Of a DNA stretch of 20,367 bases, positions 1 through 10,390 are shown piece after piece (positions within the stretch are counted from its first letter, which is position 1; each line of letters begins with the position of its first letter). The notes under the pieces are model-generated. The model ran no database searches. It saw nothing but the letters and a program-made list of their open reading frames with translations, and was not told the DNA's origin. The translations under genes were made by a program, and so were the position numbers. This stretch comes from Oppiella nova. Lineage: Eukaryota > Arthropoda > Arachnida > Sarcoptiformes > Oppiidae. The DNA is taken from contig CAJPVJ010000798.1 of assembly GCA_905397405.1 (NCBI GenBank), positions 1 to 20,367 on the forward strand. Direction: 5' to 3'.

Positions 1-880
1 CTGCCATCCCTGGCCATCCGTTCACCATTGACTCCATCGTTATAATCGGGTGGAAGTAGTCTTCGTTGGCAATGGAAAGTTGAGCCCCAATTGGTTTCCT
101 TCAGATTATTGCACTTCCCGTCAATTCGTCGGTATTTATAATTGGGATTACAGGCGACTACTTCGCTCACATCCCTTTCCAAATCGCAAAACTCTCGTTC
201 ATTTGTCATTAGGGTTGGCGCTCCCAGTGATGGCATGTTTATTACGGTCTCGTATTTATTGAGACAATGACTTCATTATAAAAAAATTTTTATCAAAATT
301 TAAGACAATTATATTTAACATAAATGTGATCATTAAAATAGTTTACATAATAAATATTTCAAAACAATGCTTACATTTGTGCCAATGTTTGCGACATAAT
401 TTCATTAAACTTAGTCTTGAGGTTAGCCTCATATAGGAAATGACTGAAATTGCCTAATCTGGGGTTCATTGAAATAAGCTGTCTATCGATTTGCTCCTGG
501 ATCTCAACCCCACGTTTGGCATTATCTATGGCCACTCTTATGTCACTTTCCGTTATGTCAGATACACTTCCCGTCTGTTGGGAACAGTTCTGTAGAAATG
601 GATTATTTCCCAAATATTGTTCATATATTTCACTTAATTCTGGTGAATATTCTTTCATAAATTCAAAAGTCCCGATCGGATCGCTTAGTATCCCAGGTAT
701 TACACCTTCAGTAAGTTCAGCTATACATTAATAATTAATAAACAAAATTGTAACTATAAAAATATTATAAATTTAAAATGATAAATTAATTTTATAATCC
801 TTACCGTTATAATCAAAGCATTTTATATAATTTAATAAATAAATTATTAAATACAATTTCTTAGTTATTTTATTAAACAT
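1..880 (-). CDS. Haem peroxidase (peroxinectin/chorion peroxidase type), 5' part, partial
   Basis: Three exons on the minus strand, 880-805, 720-375 and 270-1, continue off the left edge. Introns 804-721 (GTAAGG...TATAG) and 374-271 (GTAAGC...GAAG) keep the phase. Exon 1 gives a 25-residue start, MFNKITKKLYLIIYLLNYIK..., with a hydrophobic core suited to a signal peptide; an in-frame TGA lies 15 bases upstream of the ATG. Exon 2 resembles the propeptide of arthropod peroxidases (ITESDIRVAIDNAKRGVEIQ, then RQLISMNPRL). Exon 3 carries the family hallmark YRRIDGKCNNL...WGSTF...RRLLPPDYNDGV. Members are secreted haem enzymes that use hydrogen peroxide, in immunity, cell adhesion or eggshell and cuticle cross-linking. 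The haem-binding histidines and calcium site lie beyond the window, so activity cannot be judged. FHCQRRLL has a cysteine where relatives usually have another residue. The family is clear; the subfamily is not. Confidence 0.9.
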
Positions 881-1620
881 TTTACAAACTTAACTCACAT
901 ATCAAGTCATTTATTTAGTATTTTTTAAAAACTTTTAATAAAACATAAATATGATTTTACACTTATTGTAAAAGTAAGAGCAATACACTTTAAATGAAAT
1001 GTGTTTAAAATTGTTAACTGTTTGTTAATCAGATTTTAATAACATAACATATTTATATTTTTAGTAGTTTTTTCCTTAATTACTAGTTAGATTAATATCT
1101 CGTTGATACTTACAAGTTAAAATACTGAATTGTAGATAGTTAATTACTGTAGTAGATAAGTGCAATTGACTCAATATATGAGTTTTAGACAATCATAATA
1201 ACGTTAGCTATTTTTATATTTATTATCTTTAATTAATAATTTGACTTTAAAGTCAATAATTGATACAATATTCATAGGTTTTTATTTCAAAAAATATCTA
1301 GTAAATATTCAAAAATACCTAACATTACGATTGTCTAAATCTAATATTGTGTATATAAAATACATAATAACATTTAATTTAAATTGGACAACTTTCATGT
1401 TTCATCTAATGTTTGTACAATATATAAATATAAATTAGACTTTTTCTACAAATAACTATTCAACTGAACTATTTGGAAAATTCTTACGATATTTTCTAAC
1501 TGATCAATTGTTGTACAGTACAAAAGATTAGTATTTTTTAATTTTTAAAAATTAACTAACATTATTATTGCAATTATAAATAATAAATAAATTATTTAAG
1601 TATTTCATTATCACTGTAAC
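881..1620. other. AT-rich upstream region of the peroxidase gene
   Basis: About 740 bases of AT-rich DNA before the peroxidase start codon (minus strand). It should hold the promoter and any 5' UTR, but I see no convincing core promoter motif. The open frame at 1241-1438 on the plus strand begins with TTG, is low in complexity and resembles no protein I know, so it is not called a gene. Confidence 0.5.
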
Positions 1621-1842
1621 TGTAGAGTTAGCGTTCCCAAATTCAAAAATCAAATTCCTTGAGAATCCTTTTTTTATCCCAAAATGTCCTCAATTTCCAT
1701 GATTTTAAAAAAGTGATCATAAAGTTCTTTGAGGTCCATTGAAATGGTCATATTTTTTGAAAATATTTCCTTGAGCATACAGTATCACCGATTCCTTGAG
1801 AGTCCTGCTCGAACCTTGAGATTTTGAAACCCTATGTAGAGT
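1621..1842. mobile_element. Probable non-autonomous hAT-type MITE with 8-bp target duplication
   Basis: The 8-mer TGTAGAGT occurs at 1621-1628 and again at 1835-1842 and flanks a 206-bp body (1629-1834). The body starts TAGCGTTCCCAAAT and ends with the complement of TAGGGTTTCAAAAT; these ends match at 11 of 14 positions as terminal inverted repeats. An 8-bp target duplication with TAGGGTT-like ends is characteristic of hAT DNA transposons. The inside is less AT-rich than its flanks and repeats a short motif (TCCTTGAGAATCC near 1655, TCCTTGAGAGTCC near 1791, TTCCTTGAGCAT near 1768). There is no transposase frame, so it would depend on an enzyme supplied elsewhere. The superfamily rests on the ends and the duplication length only. 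Confidence 0.72.
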
Positions 1843-2253
1843 ATATAAATCATATTACAAGTTATAATTTATTATTAAAACTATTGTATTGTGGTATAAA
1901 AAATACAAACACTCATTAGAAATTGTAAATATATTTTATTCTCAAATACACATTTTACTTGTTAACCTCACAAATTAAGCACATTTTATTAAATAATTTG
2001 TAAATTATCATTACAAACTACACTCCATGCTCATTCCATAATGTTCAAAAAAAAGTATTACAATAAAACGTATCAATGTTATCTAGTGCTAATATCGACA
2101 TGATCACATCGACATATATTCATAAATTAGAAAATGAAAAAATAAAATCAATAAAAAGTTTGATTAAAATCTCATCAAATGTAATAAATATAAATCTATT
2201 AGTGAATACACGCTATTAATATAGGTGTCGATAAAACGGGCGGTAAGTCTAGT
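1843..2253. other. 3' flank of filamin-like gene 1
   Basis: AT-rich DNA after the stop codon of the filamin-like gene ending at 2254. TTTATT at 1985-1990 reads AATAAA on the minus strand and is a possible polyadenylation signal about 265 bases past the stop; another lies near 1935. I see no gene here. Confidence 0.4.
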
Positions 2254-3746
2254 TTAGTAGACAGAGTTGCTTCTATCCATAACACGTATTTTGTAGGGTG
2301 AGCCGGGTATGTGGGTGTCGGCAATCTTGATGTCCATGTTGTAAACCCCGGCCAAAATGGGTTTGTATAGCACCTGATATGTGCCGTTCTTATTGTCAAT
2401 GATCTCCAAGTGGGCGGACGACCGCACCGGACCCTTCACGTGGACAGTGAGTCCACCCAAAACAGGCTTAACCTTTGAACAGTCGACCAGGAACTCGTTG
2501 ACCACCAGTGCCCGTCCCAGTGATGACCCTTTTCCGTGCACCCTAACCTAATGTATGAATATGTATATAGTTTTACATACTTTTGATTTATGGTAGGTTT
2601 ACAAATGTACGGCACTTTTGGGTTATAAATAAGTTTTGCGTAAATTTAGATAAAAAAGTTTTTGATAAAAAAATGCTAAATATTTTGAGATTTAGATGCT
2701 TTCCAGAATTTAGTCAAAAAGTCATAATTCATATAAAATTATAATATTTTGTATAATTTTTTAATTAACATTTAAAATAGATTTTAACTATAAAACATTT
2801 TGTTAGTTTAACTTTATTTCGTGTTTTGAGGTTAAAGAAAGAAAATTTTGCTTTTAAATGTTTTATTTAAAGTCAAGTTCCCGGTTTAGTCATATAAATA
2901 ATAATATTTTTTATAAAATATTCTGTAATATTTTTATCATTTCGCACATAACTTATTTGATAGTTTTTGCATTAGTAATATGATAAAAACATTTTCTATA
3001 TTTTTGAGAAATAACAGATAAAAAAATGTTTGAAACCCATTATTATATAAATATAAAACAGAATATTCTTTTAGTAATAAAGTAAAATATTATATTCATA
3101 ATAATACGGTTAAATAATGGTTAGTATATGAAATAGCTTTTAATAGTTAAATGAATGAATGGGTACGGTTGACATACCTTTGATATGAGTTTCTCTGCAG
3201 ACACTACTTTCCCGGTGATCCTGATATTGAAAGGGCTGTTCGAGAGCTCCTGTTTCCTATAACTGATGGACAGCTTATAGTCGCCGGGAATGAGTGGCAC
3301 ATAATATGCCTCAACATTCCCGTCTTCATTGAGTTTATCGAATTCAAAAATAATTTCCGGACTTTTGGGCCCTTCGAACACATAAGTCAGGTCTTTGTAT
3401 AGATCCCTATTTATAGTCAACAATTTAAATTGTTTATTAAATTTAATATCAATTAAAACAAATATTTCTTAATCAAATTGTGAATACTAGATAGGGTTAC
3501 CAGTAAACTTAAAATTATTTGGGCACAATTACAGAGAAAATAATTTGCAAAAAGTTTTTAATAGTTGAAAATAAATTTTATTTGAAATATAATTGAGTAT
3601 GATAATAGGATAATATATACTCACACAGTGGAGTCGTCTGAATGGACGGGTAGTCCAACGAAATACATGATACATCGTTTGCCGGTCTTACCATCGCTGA
3701 GTCCCGGACCAAACACATGGATATCATCGGCCTCTGTGTCGGACAT
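2254..3746 (-). CDS. Stand-alone two-repeat filamin-like protein (paralogue 1)
   Basis: Three exons: 3746-3625, 3406-3178 and 2547-2254, giving 214 residues. Introns are 3624-3407 (GTGAGT...AATAG) and 3177-2548 (GTATGT...ATTAG), and the phase holds at both. The start ATG follows an in-frame TAA directly, with no acceptor AG between, so this looks like the true N-terminus. Repeat 1 covers about residues 9-106 (IHVFGPGL; LNEDGNVEAYYVPLIPGDYK; NSPF). Repeat 2 covers about 118-207 (VRVHGKG; NEFLVDCS; DNKNGTY; ADTHIPGSPY at 193-202). These are typical immunoglobulin-like filamin repeats. Full filamins have two CH actin-binding domains and many more repeats; neither is present here. No signal peptide or membrane segment is visible, so it is probably cytosolic. 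A role as a partner-binding adaptor is inference. It is closest to the gene at 14041-16163: about 56 of 89 aligned repeat-2 residues are identical by hand count. Confidence 0.88.
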
Positions 3747-3945
3747 TATTTAAATGAAAATCCTTTATTAAAAACTTTTAGACAATTAATGCGAAAGTAT
3801 AATAAATATCTAAAGATTTTTAAAGTAAGCACTAAATTATAAAACTTTTATAAAAGTTTGCAAAATATTATATAAACTCTTGGATGAATAGTGAGCCAAA
3901 ATAATTATGATAGAAATTGCAATAAATGTTAGCACTGGTAGTGTT
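3747..3945. other. Immediate 5' flank of filamin-like gene 1
   Basis: AT-rich sequence between the start codon of filamin-like gene 1 and the duplicated block at the assembly join. It probably contains 5' UTR or promoter sequence; no specific element is recognised. Confidence 0.35.
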
Positions 3946-4118
3946 CAAGAGGACAGTTGTCATAAGAATAGTGACTTTCTGGGCCTGAAACTCACTTTTA
4001 TATTGAAAGGCAGCAAAAAGACATGACACACGACATCCCTTAACATACCGTAACTCTTATTGACATAATATACACGGTTATGAATACCATGTTATGTACT
4101 CATGAACAGATCTTTTTT
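3946..4118. repeat. 173-bp block, copy 1 of an exact duplicate flanking the N
   Basis: The block begins CAAGAGGACAGTTGTCATAA and ends with CAGATC followed by six T. It is repeated base for base at 4120-4292, with the single N at 4119 between the copies. Such a pattern is expected when two contigs with overlapping ends are abutted without merging the overlap. It therefore probably exists once in the genome. Confidence 0.9.
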
Positions 4119-4119
4119 N
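4119..4119. other. Assembly gap / contig join (single N)
   Basis: This is the only ambiguous base in the window and it sits exactly between two identical 173-bp copies. I read it as a scaffolding join, not as biology. Distances across this point, including the promoter spacing of filamin-like gene 1, may be inflated by 174 bases. Confidence 0.9.
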
Positions 4120-4292
4120 CAAGAGGACAGTTGTCATAAGAATAGTGACTTTCTGGGCCTGAAACTCACTTTTATATTGAAAGGCAGCAAAAAGACATGA
4201 CACACGACATCCCTTAACATACCGTAACTCTTATTGACATAATATACACGGTTATGAATACCATGTTATGTACTCATGAACAGATCTTTTTT
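4120..4292. repeat. 173-bp block, copy 2
   Basis: Exact copy of 3946-4118 in the same orientation. No inverted ends or target duplications mark it as a mobile element. Within it I see no open frame that resembles a protein. Confidence 0.9.
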
Positions 4293-5002
4293 ATATCAAA
4301 TTCTTGTATCTAAATGTCTCCCAAACTGTTGTACTATATGTACAAAAAGGAGTTGTAGTCAAACAGTATTTTGCACCCGTAGTCTTTTGAATGTCATATC
4401 ATTTTTAAATATATATATTTATAATTATTTTTTTATGCATGTATATATTTTTGGCGGTAAGTCATCGCATATGAGTGTAAAGAATATTCTGTATAATGCG
4501 CTATACGTGTAGGATATGGATGGTGTGCTCATAGAATATGCTCCCCTCCCTCCCTCCCTCTCCCCCTATCAGTCTCCCTCTCCCATCTCACCCACCAGTC
4601 CCTCAGAATGATTGTTGAGGTGGTGACTGTTGGGACAGAAGTATCACTTGACATACAGGTCTAATGACATCCAGCAGACATTAATTATAGACAACAGACA
4701 TAGAGTCCCTGATGTGGTGTTCAACACATTGTATGCATAAATAAACTGAAATTAGAGATCGGTTTTTATTTTTATTACATTTGTTGACATCTAATAAAGC
4801 ATTTGAACGGAGAATGACTTCAAAGGCATATACCGTGTCGTCGGATGTGTGGAGAAGAGTTCATCGAAATTATTAAAAATATTATATTCTTTAGAAAACT
4901 GTAAACTTTATATTTTTATCTCAATCAACACCATATCTATTTTGTATTCAATTTTTGCAACAAATTGTCAGACTTTTACAATGAAATATACACTGTTGAC
5001 AG
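4293..5002. other. Non-coding stretch with a pyrimidine tract and a possible plus-strand poly(A) signal
   Basis: No recognisable gene. The stretch 4585-4750 is richer in GC than its surroundings. On the plus strand a short open frame (ATG at 4608, MIVEVVTVGTEVSLDIQV, stop TAA) is followed by AATAAA at 4739-4744, which could be the 3' end of a transcript. The same DNA on the minus strand could be an upstream exon or promoter of filamin-like gene 1. The sequence alone does not decide. Plus-strand frames at 4276-4512 and 4849-5061 are low in complexity and not called. Confidence 0.35.
4541..4584 (-). repeat. Homopurine tract with G-quadruplex potential
   Basis: The plus strand is almost pure C/T. 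The minus strand carries seven runs of three or more G: GGG, GGG, GGGGG, GGG, GGG, GGG and GGGG, the last four separated by short AGA or single-A spacers. This fits the usual four-run G-quadruplex pattern. It lies about 800 bases upstream of the start of filamin-like gene 1, on that gene's coding strand, so it could be a promoter element or simply a CCCT-type microsatellite. Confidence 0.7.
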
Positions 5003-5034
<32 letters not shown>

Positions 5035-5036
5035 TC
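5003..5036. repeat. TC microsatellite
   Basis: About 17 TC units with one interruption (TA at 5019-5020). A simple dinucleotide repeat; no function is implied. Confidence 0.95.
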
Positions 5037-7150
5037 AACTCATATAAATAAAATTGATTAAAATTAGTTGCAATTATATATATTTTCATTGAAAAAGTTT
5101 TTGTTATAAAAAATTATTTTAAATCTTTTGTTTTTATAGTTTAATTATAGCAATATTACACTAGATTTGTTGTGATTTATTTCATGCTGCGTTTAATGAC
5201 TTTATAATTAACTGTAAATAGGATCAAGGAATTTAAATGTTTATTTATAAATTAAATATTAGTAGGAATATTCTTATCAAACAATAGAAATTAATTAATT
5301 ATTATAATTATTATTATTATTAATTTATGAATTGAGTTCAATATTCGGGTTATTACTTCATATCTTATATAAATGGCTACAAAAGTGATAATAATCTTGT
5401 AATTCTTGCAATTTATTTTTAATTATATATTTACATATCTAAATATCTATATTTATTTTGGGTTTTAAAAAAATGTGCTGGCTTGCAGTTTTCTAAAAGA
5501 ATTATGCACATGATCGTATTTCAACATTTACAATTCAAATATGCCAATTATTATTAATATAAATGTTATTTCAAATATAGTGCCAATAACTCAGGTTTAT
5601 ACCCGAAAATTAATATATGTTACGATTTTTCTGTCTTATGATACTTTTTAAGGTTTTGTAAATATTGACTAAAATCTAGTGCTTTATGGAAAACTACCAA
5701 AAACTTTATAAACTTAAACTATAGTTAAAATATTAAGTAATTCAAGTAATATCATTTTTGTACAAATATCAATATTTAATTTGTACAATATTTATTCAAT
5801 TTATAATACATTTATATAAAATAATATAAAAGTAGTAGTATTTGTAATATTTGGTTTAATTTATAAGCAATAATATAATAAAGTAACTTAAATTCAAATG
5901 TTTTCTAAAAACATATAATTTTCTATTAAAAGATTTGAGAAAAATTTGTAAAAATAAATTTGTACTGTTTACACAAATAATATTTACATAATATAATATG
6001 TCACAAATTTAATAAAATATTAGCTTAAATTGAAATAATATTTGCAATCATTATGCTTAATTAATTAGTACTAGTAATAAGTATTGTATTATTTTACCAA
6101 GAAAAATTAAATAAAACATGTTAATAAAGTAATACATAGCATTTTTATAATTTTTGTATTATGTGCTTTATAAAATAGCATTTTATTATTGATATTAATT
6201 TATTATCATGAATACTATATTATAAAGGTTTATTAATTAAAAATGATTTTTGAAACTTATTGTTTATAATTCTAAATATAACTGATTATTATTAATAAAC
6301 TGGAGATTTTTATCTATTGTTTGTTACCCTCAATGTTAATAACATTGATCCGGGTATTATTGAACTTAAAAATTATAATCTAATGTAAAAGCTTTATTTC
6401 TACATATTTTTCCATTCGTTAACACAGTACCTCAAAATGTGTGTTATTTTTATAACAAATTTATAAATATCAAAATAACATTTCACTTATAATAAAGATA
6501 TAAATCATATGAATTTACAGCTCATTTAAATGCATATTAGAAAGACTTCTTTGTATTATTAAAACTAATTTCTAAACTCAAATCCAAATTAATGCTACTT
6601 ATACAGGGGTACTGTATGTATGTATATAGTTTTCATTATATTTTTTATTTATATATATTTTTCATTATATTATATAGTTTTTTGGAAAAAAGTTTTCATT
6701 ACTTTTCAAAATTATTTTTTTCTGTTTAATTAAAATACATTTGAATGAAAGTATTGATTTCATATGTATAATAAAATAATTAATTTTTAGATTAATGAAT
6801 TTAATGTTTTATACTTTATGTTAATTTACCATTAATTTTCTCATTAATTAGAGAGAATATTATAACGATCGTATTTTACCCAAAAAACTATATTTAGAAT
6901 CATAAGTAATATAATACATGCAAATAGAGTATAAATCATAGTCGACATTCCAGAGTCAAGTCAATTAGAAATGACCTTGCTACTGTGTGCATTTCATGAC
7001 CACCAAATTTGCAAATACAGTTTTTTCTACACAAAAATCACACGAATCTTATGCCTATTTATATATTACGCGATTCTTCATGACTTCAAATGTTAACAAT
7101 CTATTACACAGTGTGTGACAGTATGTGAACTAATCAAAAAACTTTTCGCT

Positions 7151-7153
<3 letters not shown>
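5037..7153. other. AT-rich intergenic DNA, no gene recognised
   Basis: Very AT-rich throughout, with poly-A/T runs and ATT-type simple repeats (for example around 5296-5325). I found no frame with a domain signature, no tRNA-like or rRNA-like sequence, and no transposon ends with target duplications. It is the left part of a roughly 6 kb desert between filamin-like gene 1 and the acid phosphatase gene. Confidence 0.55.

Positions 7154-7188
<35 letters not shown>
7154..7188. repeat. TC microsatellite
   Basis: An uninterrupted TC array of about 17 units. A GA-rich stretch at 7228-7242 lies 40 bases downstream, so the two could pair as an imperfect hairpin. Confidence 0.95.
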
Positions 7189-7189
<1 letters not shown>

Positions 7190-10100
7190 GAAATGTCTCT
7201 CTTTAATGGATTTGCAAAAGTCTTGTCAGAGAGAGTGAGAGACAAATCAAAGTCAGCACAAAAACTGTTTTCAATGCGATTTTATAAATAGATTTCTTAA
7301 AATCTAAATAAAAATTCAATGAATTATTTAATGAACTGTTTGTTTACGTTTTTTTTATAATCTTATGCATTAGATGAAATTGATTAAAATATGCATGTAA
7401 TAATAAACATCATACGAATTTGTTGACGGAACCTTTGCATTTATTTTGTTTAAAAACTTAAAAAGTTTTACAAATAATTTTTACTGATTCCTAGATATTA
7501 TAGCTGATTGGAATTTTAAAAATGTTAAAAGTATTTGTATTAATCTTTAATTAAAAATAAAACTTATTTAAAATTGAAAATTCCGATGTTCTACCCAAAA
7601 TAAATAGACAACTATATTTAATATGTTTAGCGTAATTTGCAAAATTTAAATTATTATACTCTAGGATAGCTAATACTGTATATTTTTAATAGATAAGATC
7701 ATTAGATAATATTACAGTATTAGATAAGACAAGATCTACTCCAATAATATTACTATTAAAGTGTATTATATATAGTATTTATTTCAATCGACTTTATTTT
7801 AATGCCATAAATAATACTTTATACTCTATACTTAATTTATGTAGTAAATATAATGTCAATATTCATAAACATGTAGCGATATTATTTTACACTTAAAACC
7901 AAATGAAACATACTAGATCATATTATGATAAATGTAATCACACATAACACTAGAGATTAGTTGTTACAGTTCATTAACAGTTATTTATATCCCAGACATT
8001 GATGTGTAGAAAACAGTGTTTTTTGATTTTTTTGTGAATAAATTAGTGTTTCACTCAATTTGACGACTAATTAATTTTCATATTTTTGTAGTTTTAGTTG
8101 AGATTTAATTATTTTAAAAATAGATTCAAAACTCGAGTAAAATGTGAGAGTAATGCTGAGATGTATAAGAAAAGTGTGTTTCAAAGTCAATAATAAATAC
8201 TTTGGTTAAGTCCTTCATACAAAAAAATAAAAATATCATTTTATTTCTGTCACTAATTTTCTCGTTTAATATATTTTTTTCTAAAATTATATTTTTTATT
8301 AAATTAAATGTTATCAACTTTTTCATGCTTAACACGTGTATGAAATTTCACTTAATTATATCTATTTATAGTTCAATTAATAATTTTTACAAAATATTTA
8401 ATTAGTTAACAAAATAACATAATTTATTATAATCCGAGACTAATTAGACAGGGTATATTGTGTTAATTCAATAGATAATAACAACTGTTGTCAATGAGAG
8501 GGACAATCACACCATTTCCCACATTCTGGTAGTGATAATGACATTCAAATCAAATATAATTATAGAATGAAAACTAAAAACATTGTATTGAATGACAAAT
8601 GCATTTGCAATGAGCCTTGCATTGAAATTCTTGGAGTTCTAGCTATTTATGTGGGCTTTCAGTATATTATACTCATTTGAACCCATAAACCGCCGACTCT
8701 TTTGTCATCAAATGAAATGAATTATTTATGTTTTATTTTAGACCATAGGATGTGGTTTTTTGCTACAATCATCAATGCAATAGTCAACAAAATTAATTTA
8801 ACAGAATTTATAATACTAAAGTTATTTTTAATAGTTTATATTTATTTGATTTGATATCAAATTATAAGAAATCTTTATTTAACCTTTTTTCTTATTAATT
8901 TCTATGTAACTGCTATTTATTATTTTAATAAACATTTCATGCAATTCGTAATAAAAATTAAAACTTTTTGTATGACTTTGAAACAAATATCATGTTGCAT
9001 CAATAAAATACTTTTATAAAATTTTTTATTAATAGTCAAGTTGTTGTAATGTAATTTTTAAATGGTTTTCTTGTAAATACTAAAATAAAATTATCTTTAA
9101 TTAATATTAAAGTTATTTAGTTATTTGCAAACTTATAAGACATTTGAAGTATTTGTAAAACATCTGTAATTTTATAAAAAGATATTGTAATTTAATTTGT
9201 AATATTACAGGATTTTATATAAATTACATTTAAACATTTGCTAATATTTTTTGAGACAATCATATGATTTATTGAATATTAGCAACAAATAGACATTGGT
9301 TTTGAAAATCACATTTTATGATATATTATCCCAAATAAATTAGTTAAATATAATAAATGTATCTCAGACTCTATACATATTTTTAAATAAATGAAAATAT
9401 TTTGCAACACATTTGAGACACTATTTTGAGTGCGAAATGTTATGATTTATATGTTTTTTATGTTTAAGAGACACTAGAATTTAAAATAAACCAGGCCAAA
9501 AATAAGCTATGTACAGGATTTATGAATGAACTAATAAATATATTAATTATTAAACATAAAACCTAAAATTTAAAACCCCGATCAACTTTATACTGGTTAC
9601 TTTACATGGTTAGTAATACTGTATTTAAATTATTTAAGTTAAATGATTTTCATGCATCCAAATAATTTCACAATAAAAATGATTGATATTTCTACTAGTT
9701 TATTTTAAATTTCTAGGCAACAAGTGAAGGCGTTATTAAAATTTATTTTTAAAAAACCAAAAATATTTTATGTCTTGTGCGGTGTACTAGCAAATAATGT
9801 TTAATTATATAATTATTTTAGATAACCTTTTCGCAAATATATTTTTAGATTATGTTTAAAAATTTCATGCAAAACTTAACTCAAATAAAGGAGTATATTT
9901 GTGTTTACGAAAAGCAAAATTAGGATTTTTGTGTTAAAACCTTGTTGATTACATAATGATGAAAATAAAAATAGATATAAATTTTGGCTGTAAATTTTGG
10001 CTAAATATTGTAAACATATTTATGGAAATGTTATAATTTTTTAATTCAGTATAAGTGTGTTTGTACATCTCTAGATAAAAATAAATATGTCTAAAGTTGA

Positions 10101-10390
10101 TGAATTTGAAATTAATTCTCAATTTACTAAAATCAAAATTTAATAAGTTATTTATTATACTGTATATTAATACCGTAGATATATTAGATATATATAATAT
10201 ATTAGATACAGTATGTAGATTTAATTAAACTTAATTAAACCAAATTAATTCTTTTGAAATTATAATTTACTTATAAAATATTATTTAATTTATTTATAAG
10301 GAAATCTAAATTAATTTCATTTTGTTTATTAATCTTTTTTAACAATTGTTTATAAAACATAAATACAAAGTCCTGTATAGAGTTGTCAAT
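7189..10390. other. AT-rich intergenic DNA, 3' flank of the acid phosphatase
   Basis: No gene recognised on either strand. The frames at 8126-8335 (minus) and 8202-8405 (plus) are K/N/I/F-rich and overlap each other, as expected by chance in such base composition. Slightly less AT-rich patches at 8490-8560 and 8600-8720 carry no coding signal I can name. TTTATT at 10325-10330 (AATAAA on the minus strand) is the likeliest poly(A) signal for the acid phosphatase gene, about 60 bases past its stop. Confidence 0.5.

Noticed and set aside
50-262. Plus-strand open frame of 70 codons
   Set aside because: It is the shadow of the peroxidase exon, whose minus-strand frame carries the family motifs.
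450-731. Plus-strand open frame of 93 codons
   Set aside because: Shadow of peroxidase exon 2; the minus-strand reading fits the propeptide and splices in phase on both sides.
3946-4292. The 173-bp duplicate as a mobile element or biological tandem repeat
   Set aside because: The copies are identical and separated by exactly one N, with no terminal repeats or target duplications; an assembly join explains it better.
10170-10215. GATATATTAGATA direct repeats near 10170-10215 as a regulatory array
   Set aside because: The sequence is almost pure A/T with a few G; such repeats arise readily by chance in this composition.
5037-10390. CRISPR-like, rRNA or tRNA content in the large AT-rich desert
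   Set aside because: No regularly spaced repeats, no cloverleaf-like sequence and no rRNA-like conserved blocks were seen; short ATT and TC runs are simple repeats.
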